Of a stretch of 64,000 nt of DNA, positions 1 through 11,651 are shown piece after piece. The stretch's first letter is position 1. Each line of letters starts with the position of its first letter. The stretch is taken from positions 46,351,385 through 46,415,384 of the forward strand of contig OZ021727.1 in NCBI GenBank assembly GCA_963978545.1. Direction: 5' to 3'. The DNA is from Linyphia triangularis. Taxonomy: Eukaryota; Arthropoda; Arachnida; Araneae; Linyphiidae. Both the position numbers and the translations under genes were made by a program. Below the pieces are notes generated by a model, which did no database searches, was not told the origin of the DNA, and worked only from the letters and a program-made list of their open reading frames with translations.

Positions 1-59
1 TTTATTTGGGAAAATTTGGCGTTTTGAACGGTTGGTTTGCACGCTCAACGATCTATTTT

Positions 60-210
60 TATGCATAATAACGGATAATCAGGCAGGGACCTACAGATTA
101 ACGTGGATTCCGAACCACAACTAACATCTATGCATAACACGGGATTCTAACCAGATACCTTTGATATGCGTGACCAGAGCGCTAACCACACAGTCATCAG
201 GTGAGCTGCG
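60..210 (-). mobile_element. degenerate tRNA-derived SINE-like element
   Basis: Read on the minus strand, this stretch has a tRNA-like head: an A-box-like TGTGGTTAGCGC followed at tRNA-like distance by a B-box-like GGTTAGAATCCCG. This is the arrangement of an internal RNA polymerase III promoter. The B box departs from the usual GGTTCGAATCC, so the copy is probably old and silent. The sequence after it resembles neither the body of the other SINE family in this window nor a plain tRNA. Neither end was defined and no target-site duplication was found. It could be a decayed tRNA pseudogene instead. Confidence 0.45.
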
Positions 211-250
211 TTTCGAACAGATTTAATTTGCTGATGCAAGGAATAGTATA

Positions 251-1876
251 CAGTGGCACAAACAATTAAGAATACACTTCGTGTTTTATCACTTTGTATG
301 ATGAATAATGTTCAAAAAATGTAATTATAACAAAACTTTTTGCAGAGGCATTAAATTATGGACATTTTACCTTATATATGTACAAAAAATATGATTATTT
401 ATTGAAAATTATACCATTCATATACAGCTTTAAAACTTTATTGGACAAATTTTGCATTCAAAAAATTGAGAATACACTTATGAAAAATATGTTTAACTAC
501 CCATAAATATTTTCTACTTGGCTGTTATTTTAATGTAATTTTGCGTAATCTTATCCTTAACATTTTCAACGATAATTTTTTTCCTGATGAAATTTGTTAG
601 ACGAACTTAAATCCAAACTTTTAAAAAGATAATGCCTCCTCGAAGAGAAACCATGAATAATGTTAGGAAATTCCTACTAAAATTATTTTTTTTAAAAATA
701 AATCTTACTGAAATAATTAAAATTGGTGGTAGAAGCCACGTGTGTGTTTAGAATATCATAGGAACATTTTAAAATGATGGTGATTGAAAATAAAATTATA
801 AGAAAAGGGAAAGGAATTTTGAGTCAAAAAAAGGAAATTTTTTACAGAAATCAAGGTTTATTATAAAGTAAATGCGATTAAAATTGCTGCAGAAACTTCT
901 CAAATCATTGGCAGAAATGCAAACGCTGAATCTGGGAGAAATGTAACTAGATAAGCTGGATATAAAAGTCGAGTTGTAAGGAAGAAGCCTTTCGTCAGCT
1001 GGCAAAATCTGAAAAAGCGTTTGGAGTTTGCAAAAACTCATTAATTGTAGACAAATAACTTTTGGAAGAAAGTAATATTTAGTTATGAATGTAAATTTTG
1101 ACATTTGCCGTAGTAACGGTCGTCGCATTGTATGGAGAAAGCCCAATACCGCTTGGATTCAAAAATATTACGTCCATCAGTTATACGACGTGGTGTCTTC
1201 ATCATGGTTTAGGATTATATGGCTTCAACTGGGGTAGGAAATTTAGTTTTTATAGATGACATTATGAACTATATGATTTACTTGGATATACTTCACAACA
1301 ATTTAAATGAAATTGCTAAGAATTTGGGTATAAAATGAAATTCTATATTCTAGCACCTCAACGACTCCAAACACACGGCATGCAACATCAAAATGTGGTG
1401 TCTTTTTCATTGTAAAAAGCAGTTACATACACCACCATAGTCCCCCGGCATCAATATCTTAGAAAATCTGTGGTCCACACGAGAAACAATGGTCCAAAAG
1501 CGCAAAATTAGAAACGAAGCTTACTTAAAACAAGTGTTGCAAGAATAATGGGATAAAATATTTTCAGATACCACCATAAAGTTGATCAAATCGATATCAC
1601 GACGTTTGGAGAACATCATAATATTTCACATACAAAGAAAATTTAACAAAATTTCATTGATGTTTTCTCAATTTTTTTTTAGATAAAAATCTGCGAAAGT
1701 TTATGTAACATGCTTATGAAATTTTTCATATTGGAAGTTTTTTGTTGTTTGTTCTTTATTTTTACTTTAAATTAAACCATTTGTTATGTGTAAAATTAGA
1801 AACGTGTTTGCTCTTCTAGGAAAATTGGATTTATCAGGTAAAAGTAAGGTGTATTTCTCAATTGTTTGAATCACTG
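251..1876 (+). mobile_element. Tc1/mariner-type DNA transposon, both ends present, decayed
   Basis: The element starts CAGTGGCACAAACAATTAAG and its right end, read in reverse, is CAGTGATTCAAACAATTGAG. Each end is flanked by TA (249-250 and 1877-1878), the target duplication of Tc1/mariner elements. A second copy of the end motif lies inside the left end (about 460-483), as in IR/DR-type Tc1 elements. The length of 1626 bp is normal for the family. The interior encodes a broken transposase on the plus strand. Confidence is high because ends, target site and coding remnant agree. Confidence 0.88.
860..1660 (+). pseudogene. decayed Tc1-like transposase
   Basis: Plus-strand frames give Tc1 transposase blocks in the family order: a region reading AGYKSRVVRKKPFVSW (the end of the DNA-binding part), then LEFAKTH, then HNDSKHTA with the second catalytic Asp, then PGINILENLWS with the catalytic Glu before NLW. 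Stop codons and frame changes interrupt it. The first catalytic region reads SYECKF where the family normally has a DES-type motif, so that Asp is lost. It cannot encode an active enzyme. It sits inside the 251-1876 element, whose TA-flanked ends it would once have mobilised. Confidence 0.8.
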
Positions 1877-2280
1877 TATAAAGGCAGTAGATTGTGTGAA
1901 AATTCATTTATTAGAGAGATATGATTTTATTCTAGTCTGAATGTCTTTAAAGGAACACAGCTAAACAAATTGTTTTCTTAAGGTATAGGTAAACCAACCG
2001 ACGTTTGGCTTAACCAATTATTGCTCTTGTGACATTAAAATCCATACAATCAACCTAGTTTGAATGACGAATTAGATTCATCATTATTAACAGGCAAAAC
2101 AAGTGCATGACGAGTTTCAGCCGTCAATTGTACCCAAAGGGTTAAATAAATCATTAATTGCTTTAGTGCATTTGAAATGTGAAGTAATTGAAAATTCGTT
2201 ACTTTTAAGTCGCTGTCAAGATAAAATGCAGATTTATAAATGGAATATATATATATAAAGCTACATATGAATGTAAAGTA

Positions 2281-2422
2281 GTTGGTTGTTTTCAGATTAT
2301 CTCGCGCCGTCAGCAACACGAGGGCTATAATGCGCCGAAACATTCGTAATTTGACAAGCCAACATACATTTACAAACACCCATGCCAACACGGGACTCGA
2401 ACCCGCAACCTCGCTGTCTAGA
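2281..2422 (-). mobile_element. tRNA-derived SINE (family S1), head truncated
   Basis: This is a copy of the SINE also found at 15447, 32221 and 33999. In transcript direction (minus) it keeps the B box GGGTTCGAGTCCCG and the whole body, ending in an AACCAAC-type tail with no poly(A). It lacks the A-box end of the tRNA head. A 14 bp target duplication, ATGAATGTAAAGTA, lies at 2267-2280 and 2423-2436, which proves retroposition and shows that the truncation happened at insertion. Confidence 0.88.
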
Positions 2423-2794
2423 ATGAATGTAAAGTAGAGATTTATAAGTGTAAAATACTGATTTATAAAAGAAGAATACATAGTTTTATTTGATTGGTGT
2501 GACTATTATAAATTGGATTCTCTAAGCGTTAATTTAGTGCTTGTAATATAGATTTATATAATAAACATTGAAACACAAGTAATAATATAACTCATAAAAG
2601 TACAGTTCTTGATATAAATCCGTTATATGCATTGTCAATTTTTATGTGTGCAATTGCAACTTCTTGAGCACAGATCGAGTTTTCATGGTGTTTGAATGCT
2701 ATGAACAGAAGATCCTTTCTGAATGATTTACTAACTTCTTTTTTGTCCCCAAACTCTATTGAATACATTTCCATTCACCAAGAGTCTATTTGCC

Positions 2795-3540
2795 AAGGTT
2801 CAGTTCGATTGGATGACGGAAGTGGGTTAATTCTCTTTCCGAAGATTTTGCATCGTCAACCTTAATAGGGGAAGGTTTCAGACATTAAATATCGCCAAAT
2901 TGAACATGTTTGAATTAAGCTTGATACTGGATATCAGTTTAAAGCTGACAAGTCTGACGTAAGGCAATGGAAACGTGTGTGAAAGCAGTCTTTGTGTGAC
3001 AGTCCCAAAATTTGACAGAAAATATTGTCATAGAAAACGAAAGTTTTCAAGTTTCAGCTCGATTGGATAACGGGAAGTAGGTTTATTAGTAACAGCAAGC
3101 GCCAATTGAAGCATGTGTAAAAGTGGCCATTTAGTGACAATGACAGCTTCCAAAACTTAATAGAATGCAACATTATCGACAACGAATCGAAGTGTGAAAT
3201 TTCAGCTCAATTGGATGATGATAAGTTGATTTATTAGTAACCCGATTATAGAAACATGTGTAAAAGCGGAAATTTAGTGACAGCCCTCAAAATTTGATAC
3301 AATGAAATCTTATATACATCAAATCTATCTGTAAAATTTCAGAGCAATTGGATGACGGCAAGTTCATTTATTAGCTATCAGAAGATAGAAGCACGTGTAA
3401 AAGAGGCCTTTTAGTGATAATGACAGCTCTAAAACTTGATAGAATGCATTGTCATTGACATCGAATTTATCTTCTAGTTTCAACCCGATCGAATAACGAC
3501 AAGTGGATTAAATAAGCCTCCGCAGATTTGCCCGTAGGTA
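2795..3540. repeat. degenerate tandem array, unit about 140-150 bp
   Basis: Four to five diverged units follow each other. Landmarks repeat in order: TTTCAGCTCGATTGGAT, then AAGT followed by TTATTAGTA, then ACATGTGTAAAAG, then TTTAGTGACA, then AAAACTTGATAGAATGCA. Units differ by substitutions and small indels. A reversed single copy with the same landmarks lies near 5395-5545, so the unit is also dispersed. No coding potential was seen. It may be a satellite seed or an internally repeated transposon. Confidence 0.75.
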
Positions 3541-4296
3541 CACACCCACAAAGAAACAAAATTGAAGTTAATATTTAGGATTTGATAAAAAGTACGCGGC
3601 AACTTAAATAAGTGTTCTTAAAATACTTTTCCTCGTGTTTTCACTATGTTAGTAAATCATAATTTTTTTAATTGACTGTCTATCTCTAATCGACCCGAAA
3701 GTTAAAATTTTGTAATCGATTATTTATAACTTTTCTTTTAAATATGGAATTTTTCTTTTATCTCAGTTCGTATTTCGAAACAAAATTCAAAACATAAAGA
3801 ACATTAACTAAACTTAAGTAGGGCATATATCTCACTTAACCATTGATTAGTAGCGCGGTTGACAAATGTCCCCCACAATCAATTTGTCAATCGATGACAA
3901 GTAATTTAAAAAATATTTTTTAATTTTTACTTTATTCTGTAGAATAATGTCGTGTTTTTAATTAAAATACCCACTTACTTGGATATTTGTTCACGAATTT
4001 AATCGAATACATTAACATTTGAATTTAGGGGAGGTTTGTTCCCCACGCAGCTAACCGCGAGATAAAAGGTCGTGCACCTATCCAAAGGTTAAATTGCTAT
4101 ATGCATAGGAGAAACGATTTTTAAAAAGGATTCTACTGAAAACAAGTTGTTGATAGGTGGCTCATTTTTTTAAATATGTTTTTAAAATTGAAAAAAAAAA
4201 AAAAAAAAAAAAGTGATCAACTATTTAAAATATATTTTAAACATTCGCATTTAAATACAAAAATAAATCTATTAAGCATTGCAACAAATTGCTTAC

Positions 4297-4485
4297 CTGT
4301 GATGCAGATAGGTTTCAAATTAGGTTGCCATGTACCATCCAGACTGCAAGTGTAAACAGATGGTTGACTAGGCTGGAGTGTGCTATCACCACTGCAACTC
4401 ACACTGCACACCGTCTCCTTAGAATTCGTCTGGCATTGCCAAGCCACAGATGCGAAGCGGTCATGTCCATCGCAGTTTGAGAGTG
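4297..4485 (-). CDS. exon: sushi/CCP-like module (CCP-b, second cassette)
   Basis: This 189 bp exon has acceptor TTCCTTCTAG before its right end and donor GTAAG after its left end. It enters and leaves in phase 1 and is open throughout, with 62 whole codons. It begins LSNCDGHDRF and ends PICIT. Six cysteines are spaced C-x12-C-x8-C-x3-C-x15-C-x13-C, with the sushi-type Gly-x-Trp before the last cysteine (SLDGTWQP). The same plan appears in the exon at 16201. Sushi modules are extracellular and mediate protein binding; the partner is unknown. It is the last module visible, and the open donor shows that the protein continues beyond it. Confidence 0.87.
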
Positions 4486-6953
4486 CTAGAAGGAAATAAT
4501 ATTTTAATTGGATAAATATATGAAATATTAGAACAATGCAGATAATTTTTCTTTTAAGTATAAAATCCTATTTTGCCATCTAAAATAAGTGACATGTCTC
4601 TTGCTTAGCTGGAAATATCATCGATATTTCACATTTTACTGTCTTTGGATAGTTTTAGTTTAAAGATAACTAGTGCTTATTTTTAGAAAACAGGCACATG
4701 TTTTTCATTCATTAATAAAATAAAAAAACCTTCTTTCGATTAGATAATTATACTGATGGCAATTTGTTATTGTTGAGAAGCATCCTAAAACTAAAGAAAC
4801 GATTAACTACATACCCCAGCGCATCAGTAATTCCCTATAAATAGGAATGTCCTATAAATAGGGCTGTATCTTGAGTTGTCTTCCACTTCATGCAGTATAT
4901 TATAAGAGGAATTAAAGGATACAACAATTTATTTTTTTTACTTTCCCGATATAATATATTCCCATGATTGTTACATGCAATTAAGAACGCAAGTATAAAA
5001 GCAAAGTCTTTTTTTTTTTTCTAACAGAAAAATGTAATTGTTAGAAATTAATTAAATCAGAAGAGATTGTATAACACTACTATCGGTAACACGTGACATT
5101 TATTTTCTTAGGAGTTATACTGCCAAAATAAATTAAAACTCGTTCTAGTTCTGTCAGTTTTAAAATTATGTTAAATAAAAAACGCTTAATCTCTTTTTAT
5201 TATTAAATCGTTTGTATTAAATTTGATTTAGTGTGGTGTTTTTGTATGTTTGTGGTGGACAAATCTTCGGAGGGTAAATGAACACACTAGCCGCTATCCA
5301 AACGAGGTGAAACTTCGCAAATAAATTCGTTGTTGATGACAGTGTATTCTGTGTTTAGGAATATCCTACTAAGAAACCGCTTCTACATCGTTCCTTTTCC
5401 AGTTTCTTAATACATATTAACCCACTTGCCAATCGAATTCAAACTTAGCAGATAAAACTGTTATCGATGACAATACATTCCATCAAGTTTTGGTGACCAA
5501 AGCCACGTGTAAATGCAATGGAAGTAATAGGGTTCTTCGCAGCGGCAAATGCTATGAACACTCAATTTGAGCTAAATATTGGTTAAATAACTTTTAACTA
5601 CACCCATTAAGTATTTATATTATAAAATTTTATTCTACGGGTTACATTTTCGGTATAGACACTTTCGTAACCAAGATGATCAGTTTACATGTTGGCATAA
5701 TTTAAGCATTTATTGGGACATTCTTGGGACTAATAGTTCAATATTTATTTTGATAATAACGTTTCATTATTGAACTATGCATATTTTAAAATGTTTAATG
5801 ATTATTTAAAAAAAAAAACCACTATATAGTGTTTAACGTATATACGTTTCGTAGAGAGCAACTGAATTTAATCAAATTAAGATGCTCTTGATTATAATTC
5901 AGAACTTGGCGATACTGACGATAATCATCATAAAGGCATGATTTGGCTTTTGAAGACTAATAAAACTTTTTATAGAATGCAGCAATTCTTTAAATGAGCA
6001 AATTAAAGTAATAAAATTCAAGAAAGGATATTACTACAATTAAAAAAAATTTCAACTGGCGTAGTTTTGAAATTTCTTATTGAAATACTGAATATTGTTT
6101 CAATAATATAAAATCATTTTCAAAATTTCATAAAATTTTAGAAAGCAGTTTTCTAGACAAATAGATACGATTCTGGGAGTCTGATATTAGTCAAGTTGCA
6201 TATGTGTTACAGTTATGACTATCTAATTCATTTGTGCTTATCTTGTGGTATGTTTACTCTTAATTACAGGAATTCAAACTAAAATGTCAATATGTCAGTG
6301 CCAGACTTATTTTAAAATCAACATGTAATGTAATGAATGATATTTACGCTAACAACTCCCAGTATGTATTCCATTTATTTTGCCTTATTGATGGATATGC
6401 GAAACTATCTACATTTCATTTAATATCATTTGACTTATGTTGATGCTAACTTAACCGTACTATCAGTTTATTGCACTGGTATTAGAAGCCCGAACATTGC
6501 GTAAAGGGATTGATTCAATTTGAATACTGTCAATTAGGATCTGTTTATAATATGAGGTGTAGGATAACGTTGAAGTGTAAACTTATCTATCGAATTCATG
6601 CTGTGAAATATTCATAACATGATATGTACTTTATATTACATCGAATTCAACATCACGTCCGCCTAAATGAGAATATTAATTGCGCTGTCAAAGTTTTCTG
6701 TCAGTTATCCAAAGATCAATATACATGCACAATGAATACAATAAACTGATGTAAAGATATTCAGGACAAAATAAAAGCACCTTGTACATCCTGACATCAA
6801 CTGCTTGTTCTCTGTAACTTATTGAAAAGTATAATTCTTGATGGATGGAGAATTAACCATGAGCGGACTTAATTAATAATCTATTTGAAATTATTTTAAT
6901 AAACAAGAACTTTAAGTTCAAATAAAATGGCATATAGATTAAATGCTACTTAC
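4486..6953 (-). other. intron, 2.47 kb
   Basis: Lies between the EGF exon at 6954 and the CCP-b exon at 4297, phase 1. It contains a reversed copy of the 2795-3540 repeat unit (about 5275-5560). The remainder is AT-rich sequence in which I see no further exon or recognisable element. Confidence 0.8.
5275..5560 (-). repeat. dispersed copy of the ~145 bp tandem-repeat unit
   Basis: On the minus strand this reads AAAACTTGATGGAATGTATT, then a GTCATCGATAAC segment, then TTCGATTGGCAAGTGGGTTA. These are the landmarks of the array at 2795-3540 in the same order. It is a single diverged unit in the opposite orientation. Confidence 0.65.
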
Positions 6954-7049
6954 GATATTCACATCTACTCCCCCGGAATTCTCTTGGACAGAGGCAACTG
7001 TTATGGCCCAGACATTTACCTCCATTAAGGCATTCAGGGCTGCAAATAG
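6954..7049 (-). CDS. exon: EGF-like module 2
   Basis: A 96 bp exon with acceptor TGTTACAG and donor GTAAG, phase 1 at both ends and open, with 31 whole codons. It encodes one EGF-like domain: C-x3-C-x5-C-x5-C-x-C-x8-C, containing CLNGGKC and CLCPREFRG. The spacing is identical to the EGF exon at 24818. No calcium-binding D-x-D/N-E pattern precedes the first cysteine, so it is probably not a cbEGF. It sits between the third CCP-a module and the last CCP-b module. The phase 1-1 borders are those expected of a shuffled extracellular module. Confidence 0.92.
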
Positions 7050-8820
7050 CTGTAACATCAAATACATGGTTAAAGTATCCATTCATTGTTAAGCCATGTA
7101 ATGGTGTATGTAAGTGAGCAGAATTTTCGAATTATCATTCACTATATTTGCTCAGAAATATTCATAGTTCAACCCTAATAATGATTCAGAAGTTTACTAT
7201 TTAAAGAGATAGTTCACTCTTTTAGTCATGCTCAAGAATAGTAGTTTATTTTTAATACAAGGGCTCTTTTTATGTTTTAAAAGTGAATGTTAGTCTTTTG
7301 ACTTCTCAAAACTTAATTCAAACTTTTCCATTGTACATAATGTGTCAAAATATTGAACAAACCATAATTTTTTTTTAACCAGACACAGCGATGATGACTA
7401 AAAAAGCTGGAAGGCAAAATACTGCACTTTTGTTGTTGTTGCTATAATCAAAAACGTATTCAAATCTTTGTAAAAATCAATCAGCTTATAATCATGATTG
7501 ACGATGAAATTCTTAAAAAAAAGGGATATTTAAAATTTAACATAAAAAAGCAAAATGTAATTTTTATAATTTTATTTGATAAACTTTAATCATGGTTGTT
7601 GTATTTTGTATAATTTTAAATAATTTTAATGCAGGTTAAGGTGTGATGAGATATACTGTAATAAATGTATGAGACAGTGAACGACTTAGCGATTTGTCTT
7701 CTTATAAATCTATGCCTGACTTTTAATGCAATTTAGTGTTTACTAGTTACTTGAAACCTGATTCATGTACATAATAAAAATCATGTTAACTATTCTTACA
7801 AAAATAAAGTTATTTTTCTTATTAATAAAAGTAATTACATCAGTTATATTCTTCTCATAATTACATCAGTTATATTCTTCTCATAATTACATCAGTCATA
7901 CCATCGTTAGGGCATTTTTAGACCGCTAGTGTTACGACATCATTAAGCTAAATATAAAGTGTGATGTCACAAGACCAGCTACTGAATAGCTCGTGATTAC
8001 GTGCATCATTCTCCTAAATGTGCATTACACCATAATAACTAAATGTAAAGGTGATGTCACTTGCATGGTCTCCGATTGACCCCTAATTGTATCATGATGT
8101 TTGAAGTAAAATAATATATAAGTGAATGTAAGAAACACTTGTGCGGAAATATAGCTTCTGTACTTAATTGAATAAGTTCTTGTAGTTATTCTATTTTTGA
8201 AGAGGAAGTTTTACCCTGATAGTAATGCGTCTATAAAATATTTGCAGTGAATTCAAACCATAGAATTCACTTCAGCTAGCTTTTCATAAATATGGTTGGA
8301 GCTTGATTGACGGCCAGTAACTTATTTTTTAATTTTATCAAGAGAATCAAAAAAGTAAAAGTAAATCAGTTCAATAACACTGTTTTGGTCATTTTCGTAT
8401 TATTTAATATTATATTATTATGCATTGTGTGATATAAATATAATATAACAGGGGGAAATATATTCTATTAGGATACAAACTTTTTGTTCATTTGTATGAA
8501 TAATACTTGTTGAGAAACCGCTCTGCTTCTAAATACAATTTGTACTGAAAAAGCTAAAACTATTAATGAATGATATATGCGTAAGTATTGTTGTTAAAGC
8601 ATTATCAATAGCTCCAATATATTCAGAACATTCACCTACATTTTATAATTATACAGCAAATATTAACTATTTTTCTTATATTCTAAAAATATTTAAATGT
8701 TTTTTCCTCTAAGAACCTAGTGTGACATATCTCATGAAATTTTAGAAAATTAACTTTTTTTTCCCAATTCGTATTTTTTCTCAAAGATACACAAGAAAAA
8801 CGAATGTAAGTGTTACATAC
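7050..8820 (-). other. intron, 1.77 kb
   Basis: Phase-1 intron between the CCP-a second-half exon at 8821 and EGF-like module 2. It holds a 26 bp tandem repeat (7832-7896). I recognise nothing else in it. Confidence 0.8.
7832..7896. repeat. 26 bp tandem repeat, 2.5 copies
   Basis: Two perfect copies of a 26 bp unit beginning TAATTACATCAG (7832-7857 and 7858-7883) are followed by a 13 bp partial third copy. The perfect identity suggests a recent duplication. Confidence 0.95.
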
Positions 8821-8942
8821 CTTCACAGTTAGGGAATCCTATGGTGGGAGCCCATTCCCCAGATCTTTTCACACACTGGATTGTTAGTTCACTAAAACCG
8901 TCTTGAAATATATACCCTGGCTGACAAGAACCTGTACACATC
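8821..8942 (-). CDS. exon: second half of sushi/CCP-a module 3
   Basis: A 122 bp exon with acceptor TTTTACTTTAG and donor GTATGT. It enters in phase 2 and leaves in phase 1, open over 40 whole codons. It carries the last four cysteines of the module started in the exon at 11652: CTGSCQPGYIF, then a conserved Trp in GEWAPTIGF, then the final Cys. Length and phases equal those of the exons at 27514 and 42400, marking the three as duplicates. Together the two halves read C-x12-C-x8-C-x3-C-x16-C-x15-C. EGF-like module 2 follows. Confidence 0.92.
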
Positions 8943-9943
8943 CTAAAGTAAAATAAAATAGTTTCTAAATTATTTACACAGTATACATTTGTGGGGAGTT
9001 ACAAAAAAAAAAAAAAAATACTTACAAGATATAAAATTAGATCACTATAACACGTATATAAATAACTGTTACATAAATAACAGTTATAACTATCACATAT
9101 ATCCATAACTGTTATATAACTAACACGTATATCAATAACTGTTATAACTAACCCATATATAACTGTTGCACTTTAAATCTATACGGATTTACAAAAAAAT
9201 GTGCTTTTGATATTTTAAATATTACTGAACCATATGTTAGAGATAGTAGATATACTAGAATTTGTTTAGTTATGACTTATAAATTAAAGTTTGAGATTAA
9301 AAATTGACAGAAAATAAAGATGTTCGATATTCACTAGTCTAAAAATATATTGTTTAGCATAATTTTTATTTAATTTGATAATGAATCTTTCGTCGAAAGC
9401 AAAAATGTCATTATATTAATGAATTTTATTATTTTTTTTTTCTTTCTTTGCTTTCTAAAATCTTTACTCAAGAATGACTATTGTAAACAGCAATTACTCT
9501 AACAAAGTAGGTTTTGAGAAGCAAAAAATAAACATTATTTAATTGCGCATTTTCTCTCTACTGATCCTTCAAATTTAGTATCATACATATTTGATGGTAA
9601 AGAGATGAAATCATTAAATAACTTTGGCTATAGGAAAAAAAGAAAAAAAAAAAACTATAAACAGTTTTCAAAAAAACATATTCTTAAGGTAATTTTTTTT
9701 TAATATTGCTGCAAATAATACACCCAAGAAATTAAAAAATATTGATTTAACAAACAAATATAAACAACAGCTTTGCTTAGACCACGGCTGCAGAAAAATC
9801 GGGTAATATGGAAGACATTATTAAATTCACCGAGAATGGATTTATTTCTTATTATTCTACATTTTAGGTTAAAGAAAATCCTTTTTATTAACAAGTGCAA
9901 ACAAAACTTCTACTTGGAACTACAGCAAATTAATTTCAAGAAT

Positions 9944-9946
<3 letters not shown>

Positions 9947-9986
<40 letters not shown>

Positions 9987-10009
9987 TACATACATACATA
10001 CATACATAC
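9947..10009. repeat. compound microsatellite (CA)n(CATA)n
   Basis: About 17 CA units are followed by about seven CATA units. It is a simple tandem repeat. The plus-strand ORF across it (His-Thr and Tyr-Ile-His repeats) is an artefact of the repeat. Confidence 0.97.
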
Positions 10010-10439
10010 AATTTCCCAATGCAAGGCAATTCTTTTTCCATGCTTTTCTTAACATATTACAAAACAACTTGCTCATGTAATGGATTATGTTACAACATTT
10101 GATACATATGCATAAAAATCCATTACAGAAGTTTTATTTATACAATGAATAACCGTACTAAGTTAAAAGGTATATTTAGTGGGTAGTTAGTCTGCCAACA
10201 GTTAGATCCCTAAGACAAATATTTATTGATTGAGAGAATAAAATTATTTCCTTTACTTTTCTGAGTTCTTTCGTTTAAGTTTCGTTACGATCACCAAATT
10301 CAATTTTGGCTGAATTTTTTTTTTACTTCCTGAATATCAAAGAACAATTAATATTTCCCTTTAAAATAAATATACTATAAACGCATTTCAAATAAAATTG
10401 ATTGAACTTAGTATTTTATAACGAAATTTCACTTATACA

Positions 10440-10770
10440 GTACTCTCTGGGGTATATCGGCCAATATCGGAAACAGGCTTTCCGATTCATACCGAATATT
10501 GAGCATCGTTACAAAATAAATGATTTTTTTTTTAAATAAACATGTTAAAATGATCACAAAACATTTTTTACCCCTCCATCCTTTATTATAACACTATATT
10601 TCAATTTTAAAACTCTGCATCAACATTTTAAGACTATCAATGTATTTTAACCAGCACTGGGCGAGAAGATCTGTATCAATGGCCAGTCTACAACGCTCCA
10701 CATCAGGATTGGTGAGTATCGAGCCGATATTGGCCAGTAGATTGGTACTACTGGGATTTGTAATAAAGTT
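10440..10770. repeat. dispersed repeat R1, copy 1 (MITE-like)
   Basis: This stretch shares an extended, collinear but diverged match with 45925-46200. Both contain ATTATAACACTATA or its close variant, TTTTAAAACTCTGCAT or TTTAAAATACTGCATG, and an ACTGGGCGAGAAG or ACTGGACGAGAAG segment. Its outer parts carry inverted motifs: GGCCAATATCGG on the left and CCGATATTGGCC on the right. That suggests a small non-autonomous DNA transposon. Short ORFs here on both strands are chance. Confidence 0.7.
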
Positions 10771-11224
10771 GATAAAAAAAACCTTTTCTTCAAAATCCAT
10801 TTTGGTACTATGTTCAAAGATGGCCATTTAGTGTCTATACCAAGATTGTAAAATGTTAAGTTTGTAAAAAAGTATCTCACAGCCCCCTCCCCCCCCCCCC
10901 CTTCAAAGATTGTAATTTTTTTTATAAGAATTACATAAAACTGGAGGTTTTAGGGAAAATATTTAAAAAGTAAAAAACTAAATGTCTCTGATTTTATTTG
11001 CTTTTAAGTTCATGAAACAAACATGTAAAACATGAGTTATGAAAACCAATAATTTAGGGATCCAATAAAACCTCTAATATAAACTTTTTTTATGAAAAAT
11101 ACACAAAGTAGTATATTTTAGAAAGAATATAAAAAGAACATAAACGTAACCATGCTCGATAGTTAATATAAAGTGTTCTTAATGTTGCAGTAAACGTTTA
11201 GTTATGTGACCGATATTTGAGGGT

Positions 11225-11651
11225 TCTCTATATCCCTTGAAATTTCTCCTACTGCTTGTCATGCTGCAGTTATCAGTATTTTTGTAAACTCCTCTCGATT
11301 GTTCTTTCAATAAAGCCAGGGACATTATATTAAAGGATAGTTCAGAACTAGATTTAGTTGGAGCAAAGTCTGACAGAGATCCTCGCTAAATCTAAAATAA
11401 TCTAATAGATCTAAGCTATCTGTAGGAAGATTTCGAACGTCTCCAGTTTGAGATTCAGACTATGTTCTAAGGAACGTGAGGAGGGTATCTGAAACAGTTC
11501 GTGGATAGATTTCAAATGATCCCTCTCTACCGTATACGTTCTTTAGAATGAATATAATCTCTTTGATATCTAAATAGAGTTCCTTGAAGTTTCTCTCGAG
11601 ATACGTCGAAGATAAGTTTGAGTAAAGCGTGAAGGATTTAAGGTTGCTTAC
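11225..11651 (-). pseudogene. decayed coding-like stretch, unrecognised
   Basis: On the minus strand, one frame starting at the intron's donor side stays open for roughly 100 codons with a single interrupting TAG. In sequence this AT-rich such a run is unlikely by chance. It reads for example YLERNFKELYLDIKE and later DLLDYFRFSEDLCQ. Base composition is visibly richer in GC than the flanks. Further upstream (lower coordinates) stops accumulate. I do not recognise the protein. It is directly adjacent to the exon at 11652 but is out of the gene's reading frame, so it is probably a fossil of an inserted element. Confidence 0.35.

Larger units (their letters stand above)
1877..4296. other. sequence 3' of the last visible exon; no exon found
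   Basis: This is beyond the donor site of the leftmost exon, so the gene should continue here or further left. I looked for a phase-1 continuation with an acceptor, an open frame and cysteines, and found none. One good-looking donor near 3975 has stops in all three frames back to its nearest acceptor. The stretch holds a SINE, a tandem array, and otherwise AT-rich DNA with a poly(A) run near 4190-4211. Confidence 0.6.
8943..11651 (-). other. intron inside CCP-a module 3, 2.7 kb
   Basis: Phase-2 intron that interrupts the sushi module between its second and third cysteines. It contains a microsatellite (9947-10009), a dispersed repeat copy (10440-10770), C-rich tracts near 10885-10905 and, next to the donor, a decayed coding-like stretch (11225-11651). 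Around 9040-9170 an imperfect repeat built on TAACTGTTATA occurs several times. Confidence 0.8.

Noticed and set aside
3930..4080. A strong donor (CAA followed by GTAAGTGG) left of the last exon, as a possible next exon.
   Set aside because: All three frames contain a stop between the nearest acceptor and this donor.
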